Origin: Streptomyces sp. MMG1533
Lineage (GTDB): Bacteria; Actinomycetota; Actinomycetes; Streptomycetales; Streptomycetaceae
DNA: 13,911 nt
Reading direction: 5' to 3'
Assembly: GCF_001279775.1 (NCBI RefSeq)
Contig: NZ_LGDG01000039.1
Coordinates: forward strand, 1-13,911
The position numbers and the translations under genes are program-made. The notes beneath the pieces are model-generated. The model had not been told where the DNA came from, searched no databases, and saw only the letters and a program-made list of their open reading frames with translations. Positions 6,107-13,800 of the stretch are shown here, piece by piece (within the stretch, counting starts at the first letter, position 1; each line of letters begins with the position of its first letter).

Positions 6107-9100
6107 CTACGGGCTTGCTCCCGCGGCCTGTTGCTGGTCAGTAGTTGATGAGTTTGACGTGAGACGAAGGCAAAACAAGCCACCGTCCGTGATGAACCCC
6201 ACTACGCCTTCGCTAATGACTGTGATCCTTTGGATCGCCACGCCGAGATGTACTTGGCACAGCAGATGTTCTGAGCCTACCTCCACCAACAAGACGGTGC
6301 CATCGGTCGTGCATACGATCGCGGCACCGCGCTTTTCGACTGTTGTGAGTGTGAGGTGGGTGACCTGTTGAGTCTGCGGCAGCTTCCAACTCCACTCAAG
6401 TGAATCATCCAGGATGGAGTGGACGTTGATCCAGCCGGCCTGGTCCACCCATCCGGCGACTGGTGATCCGTTCCACAGCGCCAGGTCGTGGGTGTACGAC
6501 CAGTCGTAAGGATTTGCTGCGAGAGGAACGCCGGGGTGATCGGTGGAGCTGAATTGGAATCTTGTGAGCTGATCGAAGTCTGGCAGTCTGAAGATTCTGA
6601 TGGCCCGCTCTTTGATATCCACCACCGAGAGCAGTGTGTTCCCTTCCAAGGCCAGTGTCCTGAGGGTCAGGCACCGGGAAACATCTACCTGCCCCTCAGA
6701 GACCCCGCGGAGGTTCCAAGCAGTGAGCTTGTCGGAGGATAGGCCGATGAGCAGAGGGAGTCCGTCGAATGACGTGATTTGCATCTCTATTACCGGTCTG
6801 AGGAAGCCGCCACCCAAGCGGACGCTGCGGGACGAATTCCCTTCGAAGACCCGAACCCAGTGCAGAGCCCGCCATTGCCGTAGCCATCGGTATGCGACGA
6901 CCGGCGTTCCCGGCGCACCACAGTAGGACATGTCCTGCAGACGTATCTCTTCCAGGAGTCCGCACTCGAAGACTGAGATCACCTGCCCAGAGGCTGGATC
7001 GACCAGGCAGGGTGGCTTGGTCGAGTCGCACCGCACCAGGGCGGGTTTACCGGAGATTTCTCCCGTGACCAGGTGGGCATGCCTGGCGTCGACAGCATCG
7101 GATCGGCGTTCCCTCGGCCCTTCCTCCATTTCCAGAGGCAGGGCCCTGATGTGGACCGAACTACCCTCCGTGCGCCACGTCAGAAGATCTGCGTGCATCG
7201 AGTCGGAGGGAATCACCGTAACCTGAGCCGATGTGGACAACTCCGTGCCGAGCCAGTTGGTCTCTTTGCCAGCGGTATTCGTCACGCTGACAAATGAGGA
7301 TTTGGCCCACACGCGGTATGAATCATCATCCGTCATCACTAGCGCTGAGGGCCCCATACCGCGACGGTAAAACCATTCCGTCAAGTTCCCTCGTCGGATG
7401 ACTACTTGTGCGCGCCCGGTGATCCGAGGCCGGCCCTCCGACGACACGAGGATGCGACCTCGGCGTACGGCCATCGCCGCCACGTTCCTACCCCTCAAGC
7501 GGTAATGCCGCTCGTCGCGGACCCTCCATCCCTGCCCCGGATCCACGGTCCAGGTTGCAAGCTCCGCACGGCCCGACAACCGGGGCGTCGTCCTTCCCAC
7601 CCCTACAGCCGCGGCCACGACCAGCCGGCCGTCATGTACCCCCATCGCCAGGTGCTGCGGATGGCGTAGGCCGGAGACCAGGGCCGTAGCGGAGTCACGC
7701 GGACGGCGTGCCATATTGGAGGTTCGCATCCGAGAGGTGAGCCGGGCCAGGACGGAACCTGTGCTTGCGTCGATCAGTTGTACGGTTCCGTCGGTTGCCA
7801 TGAGTCCGATCACGCAAGTGCCCTCGACTTCGGCTAGCGCGCACTGTGCTGCTTTGGTCTTTACGGGCAAACCCAGTCGGTGACGTGTCCGGACATCGAA
7901 CACCTCGACACTGCTCTCCCACTCGTTGCTGTGGCCGGAGTGGACGAGTAGCCACGATGCGCGTGTCTCTGCGCAGGACGCGAGTGCCAGGACACGGGAT
8001 GAGGCCGGAGGAGGTAACTGCCCGAGGTGCACTCCTGTGTCGAAATCCCACAGCTCGAGCCGACCCGAAGCTTGGGCTGTGGCCAGCACCTTCGTACCGG
8101 AAACGTCCAGGACCTCGGCGCCCCTCAAGGGGGTAGTGAATGAGCCGATGGCCCGGAAGGGGAAGGGACGTCTCGGTACCTCGGCCCACAGCGTGTCCCA
8201 GGGGAGATCGGAGAAGCGTAGTCGTACTGCCTCGGCAAGGGCATTTGCGCCGGACTGTACTGCGGCAAGACGTAGTTGGGCTGCTGGCGATGTGGCCGCG
8301 TCGTCTGCCAGCACGGGCGAACAGCGCTCGTACGCGGCGCGGGCGGCCTGCGCCTCGGCACTTCGTACATGCCGCAGTGCCCTGTGTAGAGCCGAAGGCT
8401 CGGCTACTAGCAAATAGGCCGGATCGAGGACAAGGTCGTCGAGCAGCGCGTGACCTGCAGCATGGCTGGCAAGATGCGCACGCACGTACGGATCTGCGTG
8501 GGACCACGCGTATGACTGGGTCCCAGGGACGCTCGATATTGTCGCCAATAGTGCGGCAGCGATACGTTCGCCTGCGTCAGGCCCGATTGCGGCCCGAAGT
8601 TCTTCTGCGTATGACTCGTGATAAAGGCGGTAGACGGAGCGTGCCTGGCCATCCGGGCCGACGTCTTGGTCTTCGACGATGTGTGCACTTGCCGAGTCCA
8701 GGATCCAGCGGATGTCTTGGCCCGTGACCTCGTCCCCAGTGAAGGCGGAAGCGGTTGCGCGCCAGATATCGCCTGCGGGGAGCCCGGAGCCCTCGGCGTG
8801 GGCCAGGGCTGTCAGAAGGGCACGGCCCCGGACCTCGCGGGCTTGCAACTGTTCGTGTAGCGCCCAGCGGAATGCGGGGCCCGCTGAACCGTTCGGGAGC
8901 GTGCTAAGCCTAGGGAGTTCCTCCTCCCAGCCGGGAACGCTTGCGTCGACCGGCCGTGCGCGGTGGGCGAGTGGTCGGGCGATAAGGCGGGCGACCAGGT
9001 AGTTTCGGTTGGCGCGTGATGAGATGGCGCAGGCCACCGGTTTCGCCGTGGCCGCAGTATAGACGCCGACGCTGCCTGGGCCGTCGGGAGCAAGGAGTAG

Positions 9101-10558
9101 CCGATGTGCGTATTCTTCGATGTCCCGCTCTCCGGTCCAGCGTGGCTCATCAAGGTCCAGGCAGGTAAACGCACGGCCAAGGGCATCTCGCATATGTGGC
9201 CGGGCGCCCACGAGAAGGCGGACACAGGGAAGTTGGGAGAGCGGGCCAAGCAGGGCTGCAGCAATGCGGTGGGGCTCCGTATCGCCAGTTGCCGTCCCAG
9301 CCTCATCAAGGGCATCGATGACAATGACCAGGGGTTCGGTTCGGCTGGAGAGCGCGGCAATGAGTCGTTCCGGATCGGTCTCGGCTAGGCCAGCCGCGTC
9401 GGCAATGCCTGCGGTGATGTCTTCGAGGAGCTTGTGCCGCGCGTGTAGTGCTGCGTGCACGCGCTGCCGGGGCGGCGTTGTACTGTCATCGATGTCTGGC
9501 AGCGTCGCCCGCAGCAAGGGATCAGCGAGAAGTATTAGGCGTCCGAGGAGCGAGGATTTGCCGACCCCGCCTCGTCCGGTAACCAGCGAGCAGCGGCCAA
9601 GCTGTCGCGACCGGTTATCCAGCCAGCCGGTCAGTTCAGTCAGTGCTGCAAGACGCCCGGTGAAGTAGGAGCCCGTGATCCCTGCGTAGGCATCCGTGCC
9701 GCGGCCGCGGGGTTCAAAGTGCGTGATTAGTTCTTCGCGGCGTCGGCGTCCTTCTGAGCTGACCCAAGTACGTTGTTCGGCGAGGTCCATACCCTCGTCC
9801 GGAACATCCGGGGTGTAGCGAGGGTTAGGGATAAAGGAGAAGCCTTCACCAGTCGGCAACGTTCCCAAAGCGGCATGCTGATACGGGCTGTGCTCGGCGA
9901 GGACTTCGTTGACCCGGTCTACGACTTGCTCCAGATAGAGCTTGGGCTGGCGGTGCCCACCTAGGTCTGGATCACTGATCGCCGTCCGTAGGGCGTACGT
10001 AAAGGCGCCATCTTCGGCTAGTTCATGTGAGCGGGTGGCCGCGATTACGGAGAATGCAGTGAGCCGGTGCTCGTCGGCAGCGCTGGTCGTGCTTAACCGG
10101 ACGCCGAGATCCCTGGCCAGTGCGCGTGCGGCGTCAACGCTGCCCTGCCCGGCGTAACAAGTGTCGATTATCAGTAAGAGACGCTGAATCCCACTCTCGC
10201 TGATGATCCGAACTACATCCTCGCTGGCCAGGGCGGTACCGGCAAGGCGGTCACTTCGACTGTCCCGGCACAGCAGGTAGTGGCGTTGGTGATCACGGTC
10301 CCCGTGGCCGCTGTAGTAAAGAACCAGAGCATCGTCTGTCCGGTCCTCAGCCCCGGCCCAGCCGGAGAGTCCTGAGCGGAAGCCCTCACATGTCTTGTCC
10401 AACAGCTGGTGCCCGGTTTCGTAGCCGAGCAATGCGAAAACATTGCTGACGACATCCATATCCGTGCGCACTCGTGGGAGCTCTGGATGATGGTCGTAAC
10501 GTGCTGTGCCGCCGACTAGTAGTGTACGCCGCACCGCGCCTGGTCCAACTTGGATCAT
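6107..10558 (-). CDS. Caspase-STAND NTPase-WD40 protein, probable immune or cell-death sensor-protease
   Basis: A 1483-residue cytoplasmic protein in three parts. Residues 10-245 are a caspase-like C14 protease: catalytic His85 in VLYYSGHGD and Cys134 in LIIDTCYAG are both intact, and Asp132 beside the Cys resembles metacaspases that cut after basic residues. Residues 295-660 are a STAND/NACHT-type switch: Walker A GRGGVGKSS (328-336), Walker B VIVIDALDE (411-419), an Arg motif GARPH (451-455), then a helical/winged region ending near YRLYHESYAEEL. Residues from about 815 to the end hold degenerate WD40-like repeats (LELWDFDTG, VEVFDVRTR, VQLIDASTG, LTAWNLRG, IRIFRLPDF), enough length for two propellers. 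Its ATG overlaps the hydrolase stop by four bases, implying coupled translation. Leucines 128, 155 and 848 are TTA codons, so bldA tRNA is probably needed. G+C is lower than in the neighbours, suggesting transfer. A defence or regulated-death role is inferred from architecture. Confidence 0.9.
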   Translation of the reverse strand: MIQVGPGAVRRTLLVGGTARYDHHPELPRVRTDMDVVSNVFALLGYETGHQLLDKTCEGFRSGLSGWAGAEDRTDDALVLYYSGHGDRDHQRHYLLCRDSRSDRLAGTALASEDVVRIISESGIQRLLLIIDTCYAGQGSVDAARALARDLGVRLSTTSAADEHRLTAFSVIAATRSHELAEDGAFTYALRTAISDPDLGGHRQPKLYLEQVVDRVNEVLAEHSPYQHAALGTLPTGEGFSFIPNPRYTPDVPDEGMDLAEQRTWVSSEGRRRREELITHFEPRGRGTDAYAGITGSYFTGRLAALTELTGWLDNRSRQLGRCSLVTGRGGVGKSSLLGRLILLADPLLRATLPDIDDSTTPPRQRVHAALHARHKLLEDITAGIADAAGLAETDPERLIAALSSRTEPLVIVIDALDEAGTATGDTEPHRIAAALLGPLSQLPCVRLLVGARPHMRDALGRAFTCLDLDEPRWTGERDIEEYAHRLLLAPDGPGSVGVYTAATAKPVACAISSRANRNYLVARLIARPLAHRARPVDASVPGWEEELPRLSTLPNGSAGPAFRWALHEQLQAREVRGRALLTALAHAEGSGLPAGDIWRATASAFTGDEVTGQDIRWILDSASAHIVEDQDVGPDGQARSVYRLYHESYAEELRAAIGPDAGERIAAALLATISSVPGTQSYAWSHADPYVRAHLASHAAGHALLDDLVLDPAYLLVAEPSALHRALRHVRSAEAQAARAAYERCSPVLADDAATSPAAQLRLAAVQSGANALAEAVRLRFSDLPWDTLWAEVPRRPFPFRAIGSFTTPLRGAEVLDVSGTKVLATAQASGRLELWDFDTGVHLGQLPPPASSRVLALASCAETRASWLLVHSGHSNEWESSVEVFDVRTRHRLGLPVKTKAAQCALAEVEGTCVIGLMATDGTVQLIDASTGSVLARLTSRMRTSNMARRPRDSATALVSGLRHPQHLAMGVHDGRLVVAAAVGVGRTTPRLSGRAELATWTVDPGQGWRVRDERHYRLRGRNVAAMAVRRGRILVSSEGRPRITGRAQVVIRRGNLTEWFYRRGMGPSALVMTDDDSYRVWAKSSFVSVTNTAGKETNWLGTELSTSAQVTVIPSDSMHADLLTWRTEGSSVHIRALPLEMEEGPRERRSDAVDARHAHLVTGEISGKPALVRCDSTKPPCLVDPASGQVISVFECGLLEEIRLQDMSYCGAPGTPVVAYRWLRQWRALHWVRVFEGNSSRSVRLGGGFLRPVIEMQITSFDGLPLLIGLSSDKLTAWNLRGVSEGQVDVSRCLTLRTLALEGNTLLSVVDIKERAIRIFRLPDFDQLTRFQFSSTDHPGVPLAANPYDWSYTHDLALWNGSPVAGWVDQAGWINVHSILDDSLEWSWKLPQTQQVTHLTLTTVEKRGAAIVCTTDGTVLLVEVGSEHLLCQVHLGVAIQRITVISEGVVGFITDGGLFCLRLTSNSSTTDQQQAAGASP

Positions 10559-11433
10559 GGGGCCATCCGCAGACCCTCGGAGATTACTTCACCTGTCTCT
10601 GCAGCGGTGAGATGAGGCTCGATGGCGTGGGCCTGCCAACCGTTGTCGATGAGGACATCTCGAACGACGTTCTCGCCGTCGTTGAAGAGCGGGGCTAGAC
10701 GTTTGTTGAGGGCGACGACGTCGTGTCGATCGCACAGATTGGTCCAGGCTCTTACGTTGCCTGGCCAACTTCCCCTGCCCAACTGTGGCTCAGGCAGCAA
10801 GCGTTCGAAGACGAGGTTCGGAATACCCAAGGGCGAGCCGAGGGTGACGAAAGTGTGGATCGGCCACTCTGGATGGGCGCACAGTGCTTCGTAGGCGACG
10901 ATTGAACCGAGGGAGTGGCCGACGATCACACGGGTGTCTGCTGTGACTGCGGCGGCTATCTCCGCTTGCACGCGCTCACGGACATTGGGCGTCGTGAGAT
11001 AAAGACGGAGCTGCTTGAGTATGCCGATGAGGAAGCGATCAGCAGCGCGTGCAAGGAAGCGGGAGCGGCTGAGCGCGTACAGAGCACGCTGCACAGTCTG
11101 CGGTGTCGTCGCCTTACTGGTTCCTGTTGCAGCCAGAGGTGGTACCCGGTCCGGCTCGATGCGATGTGCCTCCGCCCACCAGCGGAGGAGGAGATCAATT
11201 TCGAACGGCTCGGTCACATCACGATGTGTGTAGGCCAAGTCTCCCTTGGTTGGTGCTGTACCCGGCGATCGGAACAGGTGACCATAGAAGGCGACGCGGA
11301 CGTTGTCCGGCTTCACCTCGGTGACCCCGGCGCGGTGCAGTCCGTCCAGGAGTGCAGCAGAGACCGAGCCGTGCAGGGAGTTAGAGCCTGTGTACTGCTT
11401 CCCTATGCCATGCACAACAACGATCGCGGACAT
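10555..11433 (-). CDS. Alpha/beta-hydrolase, lipase/esterase-like, partner of the caspase gene
   Basis: A 292-residue enzyme with an alpha/beta-hydrolase fold. The N-terminal strand IVVVHGIGK carries the oxyanion HGIG (8-11). The nucleophile elbow is VIVGHSLGSIVAYE with Ser174. FVTLGSPLG (195-203) is typical of lipase-like and PGAP1-like members. The acid is probably Asp238 (or 235) in LCDRHDVV, and the base His269 or His274 in WQAHAIEPHL. No signal peptide or membrane helix is visible, so it should be cytoplasmic. The ATG at 11433 starts directly before the first core strand, with a GGGGGA just upstream. The stop TGA shares four bases with the ATG of the caspase gene, so both are made from one transcript in about fixed ratio. 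A hydrolase in this position could be the effector (membrane lipid or ester cleavage) or a substrate of the protease; which one is not shown by sequence. Confidence 0.85.
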   Translation of the reverse strand: MSAIVVVHGIGKQYTGSNSLHGSVSAALLDGLHRAGVTEVKPDNVRVAFYGHLFRSPGTAPTKGDLAYTHRDVTEPFEIDLLLRWWAEAHRIEPDRVPPLAATGTSKATTPQTVQRALYALSRSRFLARAADRFLIGILKQLRLYLTTPNVRERVQAEIAAAVTADTRVIVGHSLGSIVAYEALCAHPEWPIHTFVTLGSPLGIPNLVFERLLPEPQLGRGSWPGNVRAWTNLCDRHDVVALNKRLAPLFNDGENVVRDVLIDNGWQAHAIEPHLTAAETGEVISEGLRMAP

Positions 11434-11459
11434 CGATTCCCCCAGGTTCCGATTCCGCG

Positions 11460-11465
11460 ATCGTA
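11460..11465 (-). promoter_or_regulatory. Candidate -10 box of the hydrolase-caspase operon
   Basis: TACGAT on the minus strand matches the TANNNT pattern, 26 bases before the hydrolase ATG. The expected -35 position (GTCATC, 18-base spacer) does not match TTGACA well, so the promoter would be weak or use an activator or another sigma factor. It lies downstream of the small ORF at 11512-11652, which would then be transcribed separately. Confidence 0.3.
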
Positions 11466-11511
11466 CCCGCCAGCGGGACAGCAGATGACGGAGCTCCCCT
11501 GCGGGGTTCCT

Positions 11512-11652
11512 TCACGGGCGGTAGACGGCGTGGTCGTTGATGAGCTGCTCGTCGCGGGAGGCGGTGGGATCAACCTCAGCGGGGTCCTCGCTGTCGAACA
11601 ATGCCATGAGGCTGTCGTGCTCGGTGATTCGGTAAACCTGGGTGCACCGCAC
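11512..11652 (-). CDS. Small acidic ORF, 46 residues, upstream of the hydrolase
   Basis: From a GTG at 11652 the frame reads VRCTQVYRITEHDSLMALFD, then SEDPAEVDPTASRDEQLIND and HAVYRP. About 37 of the last 42 codons end in G or C, a much stronger bias than chance frames give, and the product is acidic and soluble-looking. No good ribosome-binding site is seen: GAGAGGGA lies about 18 bases before the GTG, and an internal ATG also lacks one. It begins 48 bases after the serine hydrolase stop and ends 78 bases before the hydrolase ATG, on the same strand, so it could belong to either neighbour. No family recognised. It may be a small regulator, or the end of a truncated gene. Confidence 0.45.
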   Translation of the reverse strand: MRCTQVYRITEHDSLMALFDSEDPAEVDPTASRDEQLINDHAVYRP

Positions 11653-11700
11653 AGTGCGCGGGCGGCCACATCCCTCTCAACGGCTTCGCCGCAGGTTGCT

Positions 11701-12744
11701 TCAGGCCAAGACAAGAGCGCGGAAGGCGTTGCGGACGTTGGTCAAGGGCTGGCGTTCGCGGGTGTAGTAGAGCTTGTTGGTCAGCAGTACTGCCCACCGT
11801 CCTTGCTCGGGTGAGATCCACAAGCCGGTGCCGGTGAAGCCGTAGTGGACCCAGATGTCCTCAGCGGGGTGCGTGCCAGGGGCGGGGTGCCAGAACAGGC
11901 CGCGCACTGGTTCCAGGGTGCCGGTCTGGACGGTCAGTGACTGCCTGGTCCAGTCGGAACCAAATCCGGCTCGCCCCAGGCTGGTTGAGGTGTCCAGCAT
12001 GTAGCGCAGGAAGACGGCGAGGTCGTCGAGGACGGTGAAGGCGCCGGCGATCCCGCACACTCCGCCCAGGAGGCGGGCGGAGAAGTCGTGGGCGACGCCC
12101 TTGAGGTGGGTGTCGGTGTCCTGGTCGAGTTCGGTCGGTGCGCACCGCGTGGTGATCTCGGCGGGCAGGGGTCCGAAGCGGGTGGAGTGCATGCCCAGCG
12201 GCTGCCAGGTCCGTTCCGTGGCGAGCTCGTCGAGGCGTCGCCCGGAGAGGTATTCGGCGAGGTATCCGAGGATGAGGGCGGCTCGGTCGGTGTACTCGAC
12301 GGCCTCGCCGGGCGGGCGGTGCAGGGCCTCGTGGAGGACTCCGTCGCGGATGTCCTGGGGGTCGGTGCCGTAGAGGTTCTTGAGCTGCGCGCGGAGCGGT
12401 GCGCCGGCCGTGTGGGTCAGCAAATGGCGGGCGGTCACGGCGCCGAGTGGGTGGCCGTCGACTTCGGACCAGAAGTCACCGAGCGGGGTGTCGAGGTCGA
12501 GCTTGCCTTCCTCCCACAGGGCTCCGATGGAGGACCACACGGCGAGGATCTTGGTGAGGCTGGCGGTGTCGAAGACGGTGTCAAGCTGCATCGGCACGTT
12601 CGGCTCGTTGGGGTCTAGGACCCCGGTGGCGCCGTGGGCGCGGGTGCCGGTGGCGTCACCGACTGCCCATACGGCGCCGGGGTAGACCTTGTCGCGGACG
12701 CCTTCGTTCAGGAGGGCTTCGATGCGGTCGGTGCTGTACGTCAT
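11701..12744 (-). CDS. Serine hydrolase, beta-lactamase/class C-PBP fold
   Basis: A 348-residue protein of the beta-lactamase-related serine hydrolase family (esterases, D-aminopeptidases, PBP4*-like enzymes). The active-site motifs are in order: Ser62-x-x-Lys65 in ASLTK; Tyr151 in EYTD, where Asp replaces the usual Asn of YxN; and H301-Y-G in VHYGFTGTG, the HxG version of the KTG triad. There is no signal peptide, so it is probably cytoplasmic and unlikely to act on periplasmic-type cell wall or on beta-lactams. I chose the ATG at 12744, with AGGGAG immediately upstream; a TTG at 12768 would add eight residues. The glycosyltransferase gene lies 111 bases upstream on the same strand, which suggests a shared pathway, but the substrate is unknown. 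Confidence 0.88.
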   Translation of the reverse strand: MTYSTDRIEALLNEGVRDKVYPGAVWAVGDATGTRAHGATGVLDPNEPNVPMQLDTVFDTASLTKILAVWSSIGALWEEGKLDLDTPLGDFWSEVDGHPLGAVTARHLLTHTAGAPLRAQLKNLYGTDPQDIRDGVLHEALHRPPGEAVEYTDRAALILGYLAEYLSGRRLDELATERTWQPLGMHSTRFGPLPAEITTRCAPTELDQDTDTHLKGVAHDFSARLLGGVCGIAGAFTVLDDLAVFLRYMLDTSTSLGRAGFGSDWTRQSLTVQTGTLEPVRGLFWHPAPGTHPAEDIWVHYGFTGTGLWISPEQGRWAVLLTNKLYYTRERQPLTNVRNAFRALVLA

Positions 12745-12855
12745 GGTCTCCCTGTTCGCCGTGGGCAACCCGCCGGATCAGCGTAGTGACGCGGGCGGCA
12801 CCATCTGGGCAATGGCGTGTCGGACGTCGGCTGCGGGGCCAGATCGGTGTGCGTC

Positions 12856-13800
12856 TCAGGTGAGCTGGCAGCCAAGGTCGGCCAGGGCCTGGGCGGTAGT
12901 GGTGAGGGGGTAGCGGGCGGCGTTCGCGTAGCCCGCCTGTCGCAGGGCGGGCAGCAGGCCGGGGGCGGTCCGTAGGCGGTCGAGGTCGCGGGCGAGTGCG
13001 GCGGAATGGGTGAAGTCGGTGGCCACTCCGGACGCGGCGACGACTTCGTTGAGGCCGGGCACGGGTTGGTACAGGACAGGCAGACCGCATGCTTGGGCCT
13101 CCAGCGCGACCAGGCCCATGGCTTCCAGGGTGGTGGACGGCATGACCAGGACGTCGTGCTCGGCGAAGGCTTTCCACAGCTGTGGACGGCGGAGCCAGCC
13201 GAGGTACCGGGCTCGCACTCCGGTCCGCTGGAGGAGCGGGGCCAAGGCGTGGAACTGGGCTCTGGGGGCGGCGATGCTCAGCTCGATTCCCGGAATGGGC
13301 GCCAGGCCCGTGATCAGGTGCTCTGCGCCCTTCTCGGCGGTCAGCCTGCCTGCGTAGAGCAGTCGTAGGTGGCTGGTGGAGGTGCGGGCGGGCCGCGTCG
13401 GCGGATCGGTGAGCAGATGGTCGGGGATGCCCCATGGAATGCGGACGATCTTGCGGCGGTCGATCTGCGGGGCGAGCTTGAGAAGGCGGTCGGCCATCGC
13501 GCCGGTGGGGACGACGATCGCGTCGGCGGCCCTCGCCGTCTCGCGGAGGACTTGGAGCTGGTCGCGGTGGGCCTCGGCGAAGATCAGGTCGGTGCCGTGG
13601 ACCAAGGCGATCCTTGGGTGGGCCGGCAGAGCCCGGAGCAGGGCGGGCGTGGCGCCGAAGGTGAGGTGCTGCAGGTGCAGTACCCCGATCTGGGCTGGAT
13701 CGATCGCGGTCACCAGCGCCCGGCGCAGGGCTGCGACGTAGCGGCTGAAGGCGGCGCCCTCCAGGCACTTGCCGACGACCGTCAGTAGGTCGATCTCGGC
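12856..13800 (-). CDS. GT4 family glycosyltransferase, N-terminus missing
   Basis: A retaining GT-B glycosyltransferase that moves a sugar from a nucleotide donor. The visible 314 residues include the end of the N-terminal Rossmann domain (LVHGTDLIFAE) and the complete donor domain: YAGRLTAEKG with the phosphate-contacting Arg and Lys, and PSTTLEAMGLVALEAQACGL with the E-x7-E donor motif. Full-length members usually have about 380-400 residues, so roughly 60-90 are missing. An ATG at 13836 would give a Pro-rich front, but that is encoded by the poly-G artefact and should be ignored; credible sequence begins at AEIDLLTVVGKCL (13800). Acceptor and sugar cannot be named. It is followed by the serine hydrolase gene. 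Confidence 0.85.
   Translation of the reverse strand, partial: AEIDLLTVVGKCLEGAAFSRYVAALRRALVTAIDPAQIGVLHLQHLTFGATPALLRALPAHPRIALVHGTDLIFAEAHRDQLQVLRETARAADAIVVPTGAMADRLLKLAPQIDRRKIVRIPWGIPDHLLTDPPTRPARTSTSHLRLLYAGRLTAEKGAEHLITGLAPIPGIELSIAAPRAQFHALAPLLQRTGVRARYLGWLRRPQLWKAFAEHDVLVMPSTTLEAMGLVALEAQACGLPVLYQPVPGLNEVVAASGVATDFTHSAALARDLDRLRTAPGLLPALRQAGYANAARYPLTTTAQALADLGCQLT

Noticed and set aside
7695..8507. 270-codon open frame on the minus strand
   Set aside because: Different frame of the caspase gene propeller region; Arg/Ser/Pro-rich, no motif.
10915..11814. 299-codon open frame on the plus strand
   Set aside because: Antisense to the hydrolase, the small ORF and the end of the serine hydrolase; no domain seen and irregular composition.
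11701..12744. Serine hydrolase as a true beta-lactamase or resistance gene
   Set aside because: No signal peptide, Asp in place of Asn in the YxN motif, and HYG in place of KTG point to the broader esterase/peptidase family.
12656..13768. 370-codon open frame on the minus strand
   Set aside because: Overlaps the glycosyltransferase in another frame; product dominated by Arg, Pro and Ala.
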